Assembly (NCBI RefSeq): GCF_000344685.1
Contig: NW_006920410.1
Coordinates: 3,594,282-3,658,281 of the forward strand
DNA: 64,000 nucleotides
From: Gloeophyllum trabeum ATCC 11539
Lineage: Eukaryota > Basidiomycota > Agaricomycetes > Gloeophyllales > Gloeophyllaceae
Reading direction: 5' to 3'
Below, in pieces: positions 35,642 through 46,065 of the stretch (position 1 is its first letter; every line of letters starts with the position of its first letter). Position numbers and translations under genes: made by a program. The notes under the pieces were generated by a model that saw only the letters and a program-made list of their open reading frames with translations, did no database searches and was not told the origin of the DNA.

Positions 35642-37094
35642 ATGGAGGATATGAACGTCCTCGAGTTCTACTCTGGGATAGGTATAGTTCACTGTGTTTT
35701 TCACTGACCTGATACAACTGCGATACAGGTGGTCTTAGAGCGGCCTTTGAGCGTAGTTCTGCGACCGGTCGCATCGTACAATCGTTTGATTGGGATCAGG
35801 CAGCTCGTCAGGTGTATGAAAGCAACTATGGACCTGGCTCAGTTCAACAGGTTTTCATGTCTTAGCAGGATGAGTCAAAGGCGATGCTAATCCATTTTTC
35901 ACTGTGACTAAGGTCGACATCGGGACGCTGAGTGCATCCCAACTGCCTCCCTCGGAATTGTGGCTGCTTTCTCCTTCATGCCAACCTTACACTGTCCTAA
36001 ACCCTGACGGGAAAGGTGAAGGAGACCCACGAGCAAAGTCATTTCTCCACCTAGTCGATAATGTCCTCCCGGAGCTGGCACGGTTGGGAAGATTACCCAG
36101 GTATTTGCTGATCGAAAATGTGGCGGGCTTCGAGGTACTTGGTACTTTGTCTCTGTCCCGTCTGCACATGTCCGAAATTCTGTGCTCGCAAGTCCTCTAC
36201 TACAAGACAGAAGCTCCTATCAACCTTTCAAGGTTTGGACTACTCAGCACTAGAAGTCCTGCTAACTCCCCTTCAATTCGGTATACCCAACTCTCGACTA
36301 CGCTACTATTGCTTGGCCAAGCTTTCACCCCTGCGCTTTGCGCATATGAACAATACGTCAGAGGCGCATGTATGGCGACACATACCTGGGCAAGGCGAAG
36401 ACTGGAAAGATCCGCGAGACTCTACCGTGCCAGCGTCTGGTTGTGAGGTTCGGCTCTACCTAGACGAGCCCGAAGCCATCCAGGGCGAATCACCCTACAG
36501 GATCCCGGACAAGGTGCTGATGAAATGGGGCCATCTCTTTGACATCGTGAAACCCTCGTCACGGCGTACTTGTTGCTTTACCAGGGGTTATTATATTACT
36601 CGTAAACCAAATCTTCACGGGCGGTTGATGATTTTGTCTTGCAGGCTACACCCACTTGGTGGAACGTGCCGGATCCATACTACAAACCAACGAATCACTA
36701 GACGTATGTCCCTATCATTGACATTGATATTGCGCCCTAGACCACGTCCATATAGACCACCACAATCTTCAATGAGTTCCTGTCAGCGAAATCACTCTCG
36801 CTTGATACTCCCCACCCTTCCACGGATCCCCTCAGCATTTTGCGTCCGCTCGGTCTGCGATACTTCTCTCCCACGGAGCTCCTTCGACTGTTCTGCTTCC
36901 TCCCTCCCGCCGCTCATGACACGACCACCTCTCAGGAAGCCCAGACAACATTTAAATGGCCGTTGAATACCTCCACAAAGACCAAGTATCGGTTGATTGG
37001 GAATAGTGTGAATGTCGAGGTAGTACGGAGGCTCATCAATTACTTAGTCCTGGAACCACCAGTAGAAAAGATACAGCCCATGATGGCCACATGA
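35642..37094 (+). CDS. DNMT2: tRNA (cytosine-C5) methyltransferase DNMT2/TRDMT1
   Basis: Six exons (35642-35681, 35729-35850, 35913-36133, 36193-36586, 36644-36703, 36756-37094) give 391 residues. Motifs in order: LEFYSGIGGLRAAFERS (SAM site, I), SFDWDQAARQVYESNYG (II), the catalytic loop LLSPSCQPYT (IV), YLLIENVAGFE (ENV, VI), GIPNSRLRYYCLAK (VIII, IPNSR), the target region, and KYRLIGNSVNV (X). The family methylates C38 of tRNA-Asp. The usual PPCQ reads PSCQ; the Cys nucleophile and Glu are present. A Ser beside the catalytic Pro-Cys was also noted in fission-yeast Pmt1, which is nonetheless active on tRNA. It is not a maintenance DNA methyltransferase because no N-terminal BAH or RFD domain is present. 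Confidence 0.93.
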
Positions 37095-37308
37095 TACATC
37101 GGATTACACTCACCACTATCTTTGAATCTCCATGATCACGCAGACTCACCCAACTGCTCAACTGCTCCTCGATGGTATATTCCGCATGCATCCTCTGCGT
37201 GCGTGATACTTAGCTATGGTACATTGTACAACAGATGCAAGCGTAGATCATCAACGAGGCCTTCCGATCTCGGCTATCCGCACACCCTCCTCATAGAACA
37301 ATCGAATC

Positions 37309-39331
37309 TCAGAGTTTTGCGTGTTCCAAGACATAGGTGGACGTCTCCCTCGCCTTAACTTTGTCGACGTCTTTCCGCGTGATAGACTTACACTCATGCG
37401 CATGGTTATAGCCCAACCTACATGATAGCATTCGATTTATTAGTTTAATACCATCCGTCACGAGGACAATGTACTCACCTCTGTCTACCGTCGGTCCCTC
37501 CCTCCTTGTAGAATTCTGGTCGCCGGAGCAAACTAACAACGACTGCCCCGCCGATACCGATGTTATGCACCATGCCATACTTGCCTCGCTTGTCCTGGAC
37601 GTCGAACAGACCCGGCGCCTGCATGGGCCCTGCCCCTACATGCAAGAGTCCCCTGTTGAGAACGAGTAGGCTTATACGCAGAGACCTGCTTACAGTTACG
37701 CAGTTGCACTACGGAAACAATCGTCATGAATATTGCCGATATCCTCCAGAAATAGCTTAGAGCTTACTGGTGATGTAGAAATGCATCCCAAGCCCCGTCG
37801 CTCCCAGTGGGTGACCCTTGGCTTCCAAACCGCCACTAGGATTGACAACCCATTTGCCGCCGTACTACATACGAGTCAGAATCCGTCGAACCGTCGAGAC
37901 ATTCTTAGTCCTACCGTATTGTCTCCGCGCTCTACAAGCTTGTGTGCTTCCCCGGTCGTACAAAGCCGCAAGGCGTCATATGTTATAAGCTTGTCAACCC
38001 ATCGACGTCAGCCTGAGCCCTTGCGGCTTTAAGCCTCAATCGTAAAAACAGGCTTACCTCGTTCGAGGCAAAGCAATCGTGGACTTCAATTACTCCCACC
38101 TGGTCCCTGCCTTCGCCCACCCCGAAGCCGGCTTGCTGGAAGGCCTTGTCTGCGCAGGCTCTAGTCATGCCGAAGCCGATAACGTCCATGGCGCTTCTGG
38201 TATCAAAGGCTGTGGGGTAGTCGGTGGTGAGTGCCTGCCCGACGATTTCAATCGCCTGGTTCTCCAATCCGTGCTTGTGGACGAAGTCTTCAGATGCTAC
38301 AATGCAACAAGCAGCACCGTCCTGTCAAGTGGGTGAGATGCACCTTAGCATGCACGGCGACTTATGCGCGAGACAAACGTACAGACGTCGGACTGCACAT
38401 TAGTTTCGTTAGCTGCTTCGTGATCTTGGGGGCCTGTAGCACCTGTTCTTTCGTCCATCCATTCCTGAACTGTGCATACGGATTATTCGTAGAGTGCTTG
38501 TGATTCTTTGCCGCTTCACAGGATGCACGTTAACGTACGGGCCATACATGACTCTATACAGACACACTCACCGATCTGAGCCAAATGGTCAATATTGGCT
38601 CCATACTTATCAAAATACTCCTGGCCAGCATTCGCAAACATCCTCGGTGCGCCAGGCCCAAAGTTCGCGCCAGCACTCATGCCCTCCTCGAGCTCCTGCG
38701 ACCTCTGATTGAACAGCACTGTCGGGGATTCACGGTCCTTGTACACCGTGCCCAGGCTACCCGGGTTCATCCGCTCGAACCCGAGGGCGAGGGCGCACTC
38801 GACGAGGCCACCCTTGACCAGGTTATTCGCCTGGAAGAGGGCGGTGCTGCCGGTGGAACAATTGTTGTTCACGTTCGCGATGGGGATGCCGGTCATCCCG
38901 AGAGGGTAGAGTGCGCTCTGTGGGCGATCAGCATGACATAGGACTTCGAGGCATGTCTGCCTTCCTTGTGCATACCTGACCAGCGGTAGAATCGCCGTAT
39001 ACGTACCCTACGAAGGCGGCTTCGACAGCATCATATGTAATACCTATAGCACGGATTCAACGGCCAGCGAGACGGGCGGCCTTTGAATGACCGGTCCTTC
39101 AACACTTACCGGCGTCAAGCAGCGCTTTCGTGGCAGCTTCCAAGCCCATCTGCATCATAAGAATTAGCCTTCGCCGTATCGCACGGAAGATCAACTTGCT
39201 TCATTCGTGGTCCTCAAACCACGGGGCTGCAAACTATAAATCAGGGAGGCACAAAGTTGTCGATACGGACGGTTCTCTACCTTAATGAAAGCCGTGCATC
39301 CTACTCCAATAATGAACGATCGCCGTCCCAT
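37309..39331 (-). CDS. Peroxisomal SCP-x-type thiolase without SCP2 domain
   Basis: The enzyme is a type I/SCP-x-like 3-ketoacyl-CoA thiolase for branched or long acyl-CoA cleavage. Exons read [43 protein letters not shown] (nucleophile Cys), [18 protein letters not shown] text, [12 protein letters not shown] (HDCF), [20 protein letters not shown] (catalytic His) and [15 protein letters not shown]. The C-terminal SCP2 lipid-transfer domain of vertebrate SCP-x is absent. The last three residues are AKL, a valid PTS1 peroxisomal signal. Start at 39331 (MGRR...). At least seven introns. It converges with DNMT2. Confidence 0.88.
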
Positions 39332-39613
39332 CGTCTCCTTCAGACAAACAAAATCGAGAATCCAGCGGGAGGAGACAAGGAGGAATGCAAGCTCGGCTAT
39401 CGTATAACCGGTGTCTTACCCCAGATGATCGAGCGCTTACAGACACCGAGTGCGGGGTAAAAGGCGGTGAACAACACATGGCTGGGTAGCAGCTCAGAGC
39501 AGGGCAATGGATGCCAAAAAAGCAACCAAGAGGGGTCACAGTATACATACAGGGAAGGGCGCATAAACGACAGTAATGAAATCGACCATTCCAGTAGAAA
39601 ACAGTACCACCAT

Positions 39614-40922
39614 TCACTCCTCGTCCTCCTCGGAATCATCGTCCTCTGCCTCTTCCAACCATTTCAAGAACGGCTCGCTCGCCTTGCGGACCTTCTTACT
39701 GATGTCCTTGTCAACATACTTCTTGCTGACGTGCGTACCCCACTGGGTAACGACTTCCTCCTCGATGATGTCCGCTTGGTACAACTCCATGAGGATCTTG
39801 GGTACCGCAGGAATCAGGTCAGGCTGGTCGACGCCGACGAAGCGCTCGATGCCGCCCAAGAGGGACTTCTGGTGCTTCTCGGACGTCACCATCTGCATCA
39901 TGCCATTAGTATCCGGTGCTTCACAAGAGCGCAGTGATCTCACCTTCACAAACATGGGGATGTACGTCGGTAGCTCCTTCAGGATATCGGCAGTGAAGAG
40001 GGTCTGGGCAAGAACCTGAACAGTCTTGTGCTTCTTCTCAATACCGAGGTCCTGGGCCTTCTTGTAGACCTGTACAGGCCCGGCATCCCTATTCTCCTTC
40101 GCCCAATTCCCAAGCTGAGAGTAGGGGTTATCAGCACCCTCGTCACTCTCGTCATCGCCGGCGGCTAATACGGCGTTGGCCATGCTGGCCTCCAGAGCTT
40201 TCATACGCTCTTTCACAGCAGCCTCTGACGTGTCGACAGACCAATCCTCGTCCTTGATGGCGGCTGCGTCGGCATCGAGCTCCGCCGCCTCGGCCTTGAT
40301 ACGCTTAGTCAACTCGTCGTCGCTCTCTGCGCCTACCTCGCCGTCACCCTCGGCATGACCATTGGTCTCTGCCTCGTTATTGGGGGTAGGGCTGTCCGAC
40401 GACGCCTTCTTCTTGCTCTTCTTCGGGTTCTTGGGTGGGTTCTTCAAGATGAACGTAGTGAGCTTATGGCGCATGTCGACGCCGCTGCGCTCGCCGCAGG
40501 CCTTGCAGTCGCGGATGATGTCGTCGTTCTTGGTGATGATGAGGTTCGTCTCGGGGTTCTTGCACGCCTTGCACAGCACGAACTTGTCGATGAAGGCGTC
40601 CAGGAGCTCGCGCAGCTTGGCGGCGTCGTGGGCGCCGTTGACAATGTAGCGGTCGGACTTCTCGTCGAACGACGTCTGGGCGCCTAGTTCGCAACCGAAG
40701 AACTTGGTGGGGTACGAGGGAGGGCGACTCAGTGCACGGGCGACGTCGGACATGTTCGGGATGACGGTCTTGATACCATTGCCTTTGCCCTCGATCTTGG
40801 TCATGAGCAGGGGCATGCTACGAGAACGTCAGCATGTGCAGGAAGGAGGGTAATCATGCCTCTTACCGGTAGCGGTAGAACTTGTCATCGACATCGCGAC
40901 GAATGTTGACAATGGTAGCCAT
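39614..40922 (-). CDS. TIF5: Translation initiation factor eIF5
   Basis: eIF5 is the GTPase-activating protein for eIF2 in the 43S complex. Exon 1 (40922-40866) encodes MATIVNIRRDVDDKFYRYR with the N-terminal Arg finger. Exon 2 starts MPLLMTKIEGKGNGIKT and continues through the eIF2beta-like fold and a C4 zinc finger (FVLCKACKNPETNL, IRDCKACGER). A Lys-rich and acidic linker follows, then the W2/MIF4G-type HEAT domain and the acidic-aromatic tail (FLKWLEEAEDDDSEEDEE). A 51-nt GTGAGA...ATGCAG segment near 39903-39953 is open and in frame but looks like an intron, because removing it joins MFVK to MVTSEKH. Removing it gives about 402 residues. Confidence 0.93.
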
Positions 40923-41331
40923 ATTGGGCGAATTTTAGCGCTGCAAGACAGTCAATATACCGAACGGCATCTTCTCCAGCAGCATAGCAGACACTCACAG
41001 TACTGATCAGTGGATTACGGTGGAACAAGTGTTCGTCCTTCGGTATAGCGGATGAAGTTCGAAGCATGAATCCTCTGCTGTTGCAGTGGACGCGGGCTGT
41101 ATGACAAGTGTAGGGCGAAATGGTGGACAGAGTCAGGACTGACAGCGACGGCGGCGGCGAGGCAGGGGGCGGCGAAGGTGGTGGTAGCGGTGAAAGAGCG
41201 AAATTTTGGCTGAGGCGCATTTGAGTGGGCGCACGGCTGTGACCGGCTTTACGCTGACCAAGCGAGGCCTCCCACACTGCGTAACGCCCTCGGCCAACGT
41301 TTCTCCCTATTATTATCCCCTGCTCAGCACG
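40923..41331. promoter_or_regulatory. Divergent promoter region of eIF5 and SMN
   Basis: The 409-bp interval between two start codons. It contains a GGCGGCG/GGTGGT purine-rich patch near 41145-41190. No TATA box is clear. Confidence 0.45.
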
Positions 41332-42237
41332 ATGCGTCCGGTGGTAAGGTACGACGACATTGCGGGCGATGCGCGCGCGCCCGAGCCGTCTGGCAGCGCG
41401 CCCGCGAGGAAGCGCACGAAGACTCAGGCGAGCGAAACGTTCGGACATTCCCAGAAGTCTGTCCAGCACTGGGATGACCCTGGTACCACTTCGCAGGCCA
41501 TGAACTACGATGAAGAGGACGCCCCCGATACCCAGGATGGTTTCGAGGAGAGCCGGCAGCTGACGCACGAGGAGATATGGGACGACTCTGCGTTGGTGGA
41601 CGCATGGAATGCTGCGAACGAGGAATATGAGGTGCGCAGCCTTTGCTCCCTCTGTTGTGCATACTGAATGATCCTTCTCGAAGGCTTTGAATGGCCCCGA
41701 CAAAAGCTGGAAGAAGGATCCTGTATTCAAATCGCCCTTGTGCGTATGCGTGATTCAATATATTTGTTGTACACCGCTCACGCTCGTGTTAGGTGGTACA
41801 ACACACCCGCTATCCAAAAGACCCCACAAGCAGGGCCGTCATCTCCTAATAAAAGGACGAAGACTAAGACAGCACCAGCAGATGACTCTCAGCCTCTAAA
41901 CTTTGAAAATTTTGTCCCCAACCACGACCCCTCATTAGCTGCCAATGGGGCGGGCCCAACCTACGCGTCGCCAGGAATAGTAGGGCAGGACGAAGCCTTC
42001 ACTCGGGCTGTTGAAGCATCATACTGGTCAGGATACTGGACAGCTGTTTACCATGTGCGTGTCAGCCTCGAGGCGTCATTGGGAGTCGGAACTGACGTTG
42101 CACCACAGTACCACCGACATATGCCCACGGGCAGAAACACAGAAGGTGAGGACGAACAAGAAGAGGTAACCGCAGAGGTAGAAGATGGAATGGTTGCAGA
42201 GGAGGACGGGGATGACATGATATCAACTCAAAGGTGA
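41332..42237 (+). CDS. SMN1: Survival motor neuron (SMN) orthologue
   Basis: SMN builds Sm rings on spliceosomal snRNAs. Exon 1 holds an N-terminal basic part and the Gemin2-binding helix (EEIWDDSALVDAWNAANEEY). After introns come KSWKKDPVFKSPL and WYNTPAIQ, then a linker. The C-terminal YG box reads ASYWSGYWTAVYH, the self-association helix. No Tudor domain is present, as in fission-yeast Smn1. Unusually, an intron follows the YG box and a further exon adds an acidic tail (EGEDEQEEVTAEVEDGMVAE). If that intron were retained, the frame would stay open. Four exons; the start is at MRPVVRYDDI. Confidence 0.88.
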
Positions 42238-42538
42238 CAATGGCTCCTGATCTCTGTGTTTTGCTCGATCTCCCGTAAGACGTGTCTACTGTACAAATGT
42301 CAGTAAAATCCGAAACTTCGCGCGTCCGCTGCGTGTATCTGCCGCAATATGATCGTTTTCAAATCTCCAAGCGTGCGCGGGTGCCGCTATATACTTGTCA
42401 ATCCGTCGTTGAGTTTCATTCAGAATTTGTGGCATCCGCCACCAAGTCACGTGGTCGCGTCTGCAACACGCGCGCTGCATTTGTCTCAAGTCTGCACCGA
42501 GCCTGGTTGTGGCCACTCCTGCTTTACTCCTCCCAGCC
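42238..42538. other. Intergenic between SMN and NIC96
   Basis: A 301-bp promoter region of the nucleoporin gene; no other feature seen. Confidence 0.5.
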
Positions 42539-45500
42539 ATGGCAGACTTGTCCGCGCTACTGACCTCTTCCAAAGCGCTGACATCGCATCTTTCAAAGCC
42601 CGATCTGCCCTCCATCAACCTTTCTCTCGACCAAATTGAAGCACAGTCGCGACGGCTAGTCTCGAAAAGACCGCGGACGGGAGACAACGATCGAGCGTAA
42701 GTGACAGAGAAATAAGGCTATATACTCCATTTAATATACCCCCATAGGAATTATCTGCTCGCTCAGGCCCACGTCGATGCCCCCGCCCTCGCCAGCTCCA
42801 TCGCCCACCTGAACACCGCGAACACCTTTTCCCCCCTCCAAGCCCTCCAAGACACCGATGTTCTCGGCTACCTGCGCCACGCGCACGAGCAGAACATTAT
42901 CAGCACCATTGAGGAGGGCCGGAGGCAGACACAGGAGGAGTTCTACCGCGTCCTCGAGGAGCGCGCGAAGCGCGACTGGGAGGCGAAGAAGAAGCGCGTG
43001 TTTGAGGAGCTCGGGGGACGGTTCGGCGGGGACATGATGGCACTCAGCGTGCTGGACAAGAAGAAGGGTGTGCTTGGGAGGAGTATGGCAGCGGTGAGTG
43101 GTGCTGGTTATGGACTGGGTTATGGAGAATATGCTAACGGGTTGAGCAGGGCGGGACTGGTGGGCCGGGGTTCAGCGCGCATATGCAATCGAAGATGATG
43201 GCGTACGACCATGTCATTGGCGACATGAACGCTTCCCGACTGCGCGGAATATCCTACCCTATCATACACGCTCTCCGGAACGCGACAGAATCTGTAAACG
43301 GAGACGTAGGTCGTAACTATCTACGCAACTGTCCTTGACTAAAATGCAGTTGATAGTCCACCTCGCACGCCATGATCGAAAACTGCGAGCTCCTCTGCAA
43401 AATCACCCAAGAGCCGCCGACGCTCCCGCCCCCCGAGCACGCCGGCGCGCACATCCTCAACACGCCGCTCTTCGAGCGCAAATACGCCAGGGTATACCTC
43501 GGCGACCCCGAGTCGCGCGAGGCGATCGCCCTGCGTAAGCAAATCGCGCGCGGCGCGATGGAGGCGCTGGAGGAGCAGTACTGGGACGTCGTCGAGCGCA
43601 CGATCGCGTCGCGCCCGATGGAGGCGCGCCTCGGGGGCGACCCGAGCGTGTCAAATAAGATCCGCGCGTATTTGCTGGTAAGGTATTATCGCGGCGGGGA
43701 GTGGGAGGAGCGGATTGAGGTGCGTGAAACCCACGTGTGACTGTCGACGCGGGTTGGGATTGAGGTGCTGGTATATAGCTGGTATCGGGGCAACCGCTGT
43801 GGGCGAAGCTGTTCTTCCTGGTACGGACGGGTCATGCCAAGGAAGCTTTGAAGGAGGTGGAGCAGTACCAGGCGCTAGTCGACCGCCACGAAACCAGTTT
43901 CATCAGCCACTTTCGAGCTTGGGTTGAATCACCGGACCAGAGGTATGTTGCGACTTCTTTGTCGATGCCAGGGACTCCTGTTGAACTCCGCCGCTACGCT
44001 GGATCAGCCTGCCGAAGCCTCACCGAGATCACCTTCAGTCTGTGTACAACGCACATATGCTGCACAGCACGAGCGATCCGTTCAAACTCGCTCTCTACAA
44101 ACTCATGGGTAAACTCGACCCGTCGCGACGACACGTCCCGCTCGTCACGACTACTACGGAAGACTGGCTGTGGTTCCAGCTGGCCATGGTCTGTCCTTTC
44201 ATTGAGCCTGTCATCATGTATTATTGACAGCAAAACTTTTAGCTTGACGAGGAAGAGAACGGTGGCTTACGAACGCTCGCAGATGTCCTGCTAGGGTACG
44301 GTGAGAAGCAATTCGAGCCCCTGGTAGAGGGGCGACCCGCCAAGCGGGGAGTTTGGGCGGGCGTTCTGCTCATGGTCGGCGAATTCGAGAGGGTACATTT
44401 TCAACTTACTCCTGTCTCTCGTGGAGTATTGGTGCTGACTGGAGGTCTCAGGCTGTCGCGGCCCTCTGGGACCACGAAGAAACGGAGATAGAGGCGGTAC
44501 ATCTGGCAATCGCACTAGCTTACCATGGGTTACTTCGTGTGCCCCCTCGTGCAGAGACGTCAGACACCACTCCGCGTACGTCTGGGCTTATCCATTACAT
44601 GAAACGAATCTAACGCACGGACATACCATACCTAGTTGTCGTCGCGCCCTTGTCGCCACCCGCCCTCAGCCTCTCGACCCTGATATGGCGCTACGTGCGG
44701 CAGTTCGTCAAGATGGACGCGAAGGAGGCGCTGCAGTACATCTACTGCGTGTGCTTGAGCTCGGATCAGGGCGATGGTGTCGGCAGGGAGCAGCTCGAGA
44801 TCGCGTGGGACCTCGTACGCCGGACAATCTCGCTCGCGAACTCTGGGGCCGCATGGGAGGCGCTGGTTGGTGGCTTCCGGCCAGACGGGACGAGATTCGT
44901 GAGTGCTGTCTTGAGCATTGTACGCGATGTTATACGTCTGCTAATGGGCAATGCAGACCGGCCTTATCGAGCAAGGCCGCTCGCTCCTGTATCTGGATAA
45001 CAACAAGGACTTCAACGAACACATCCTCGTACGCGCCGCGCGCCAGGCAGAGGAGAATGACCAGATCGCGGAGGCGATCAAGCTGTACAACCTCGCGAGC
45101 GACTACAATACCGTCGTGTCGTGCCTCGCGCAGGCGCTGGGTAGCAGCCTGTCGCAGCTGAACGAGAGCGAGGCGGGAAGGAATCTGGAGAAGAGCGCGA
45201 GGGAGATCTTGAGGCATTACGAGCGGACGAATAAGGCGGCGGGACGGGATCGCGATGCTGTGGTTCGACTACTGGCGATACGCGAGGCCATGAACGCGAA
45301 GGAAGCCGGTAGGCCTGAGCAAGCTCTCGAGGTGAGTCGACTGTATTCGTATTACGTTGACTATCTCATGCCTCTGGTAGATTATGGAGTCTCTGGAGCT
45401 TGTTCCCTTGGACGGGGACGTCGCGAAGATCACCAAGCGGGCGGAAGAGTTCAAGGACTTGCACGAAGCCCTACAGCGGAACCTGCACACGTACCTTGTT

Positions 45501-45755
45501 CTCGTCATGGACGCACTAGCCGCCGTGCACCGAAAGGTAAAGGATTCCGGCCAGCCGGATGCCACCAAAAAAATGGTCAGCTTCACTGTCATTGTCTTGT
45601 GCTGTTCCTTGATTAATGACGACGTTGGACAGCAATTGTCTACGTTGCGGAAGAAATCGAGATCCCTGATTATGTTTGCGGGGATGCTAAAATACCGGAT
45701 GTCCCCGGACGTGTACTCATACCTCTCGAGAGTGGATGTCGAGGTTGCATTGTGA
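42539..45755 (+). CDS. NIC96: Nucleoporin Nic96/Nup93
   Basis: This is the scaffold nucleoporin of the inner ring. The N-terminus (MADLSALLTSSKALTSHLSK) includes an amphipathic segment expected to bind the Nsp1/Nup62 complex. Then come EFYRVLEERAKRDWEAKKKR, an AYDHVIGDMNASRL block, GISYPIIHALRNATESVNGD and the alpha-helical solenoid: EREAIALRKQIARGAMEALE-like text, KIRAYLLVRYYRGGEWEERI, RALVDRHETSFISHFRAW-like text, LSTLIWRYVRQFVKMDAKEA, GLIEQGRSLLYLDNNKDFNE and a final exon ending YSYLSRVDVEVAL. The order and length match Nup93. About ten introns of 50-60 nt. It lies tandem to SMN. Confidence 0.88.
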
Positions 45756-46065
45756 TGTATCATCGTTTCATGTATATACTGTTTTCTAGGACGTCCATGC
45801 CAGCGCGCTCAGCCCTCGGTGGCGGCTACTCCGTACGCTTGCGGGCCACGGGCCGGGGGCTTTGTGGCGTTCCCGATCGTAAACAAGGCTTTGTCGTGGA
45901 ACTCGAATACATGATGCCTGTGCTGCGCCCTGCAAGTCTGTGAACCCGGTTGTACGTCTTCGGCTACAGCGTAAAGTGCCTTAGGACTCCGTGTCCTACT
46001 GCGCGTGTCAAGCAGCTTTGACGGCAGCTTTATATCAACCCTACTCCGGTCTTGTTACACACTCT
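45756..46065. other. Intergenic before the ABC transporter
   Basis: A 310-bp stretch, presumably the transporter promoter. A 63-codon frame at 45752-45943 is not recognisable. An upstream first exon of the transporter cannot be excluded. Confidence 0.4.
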
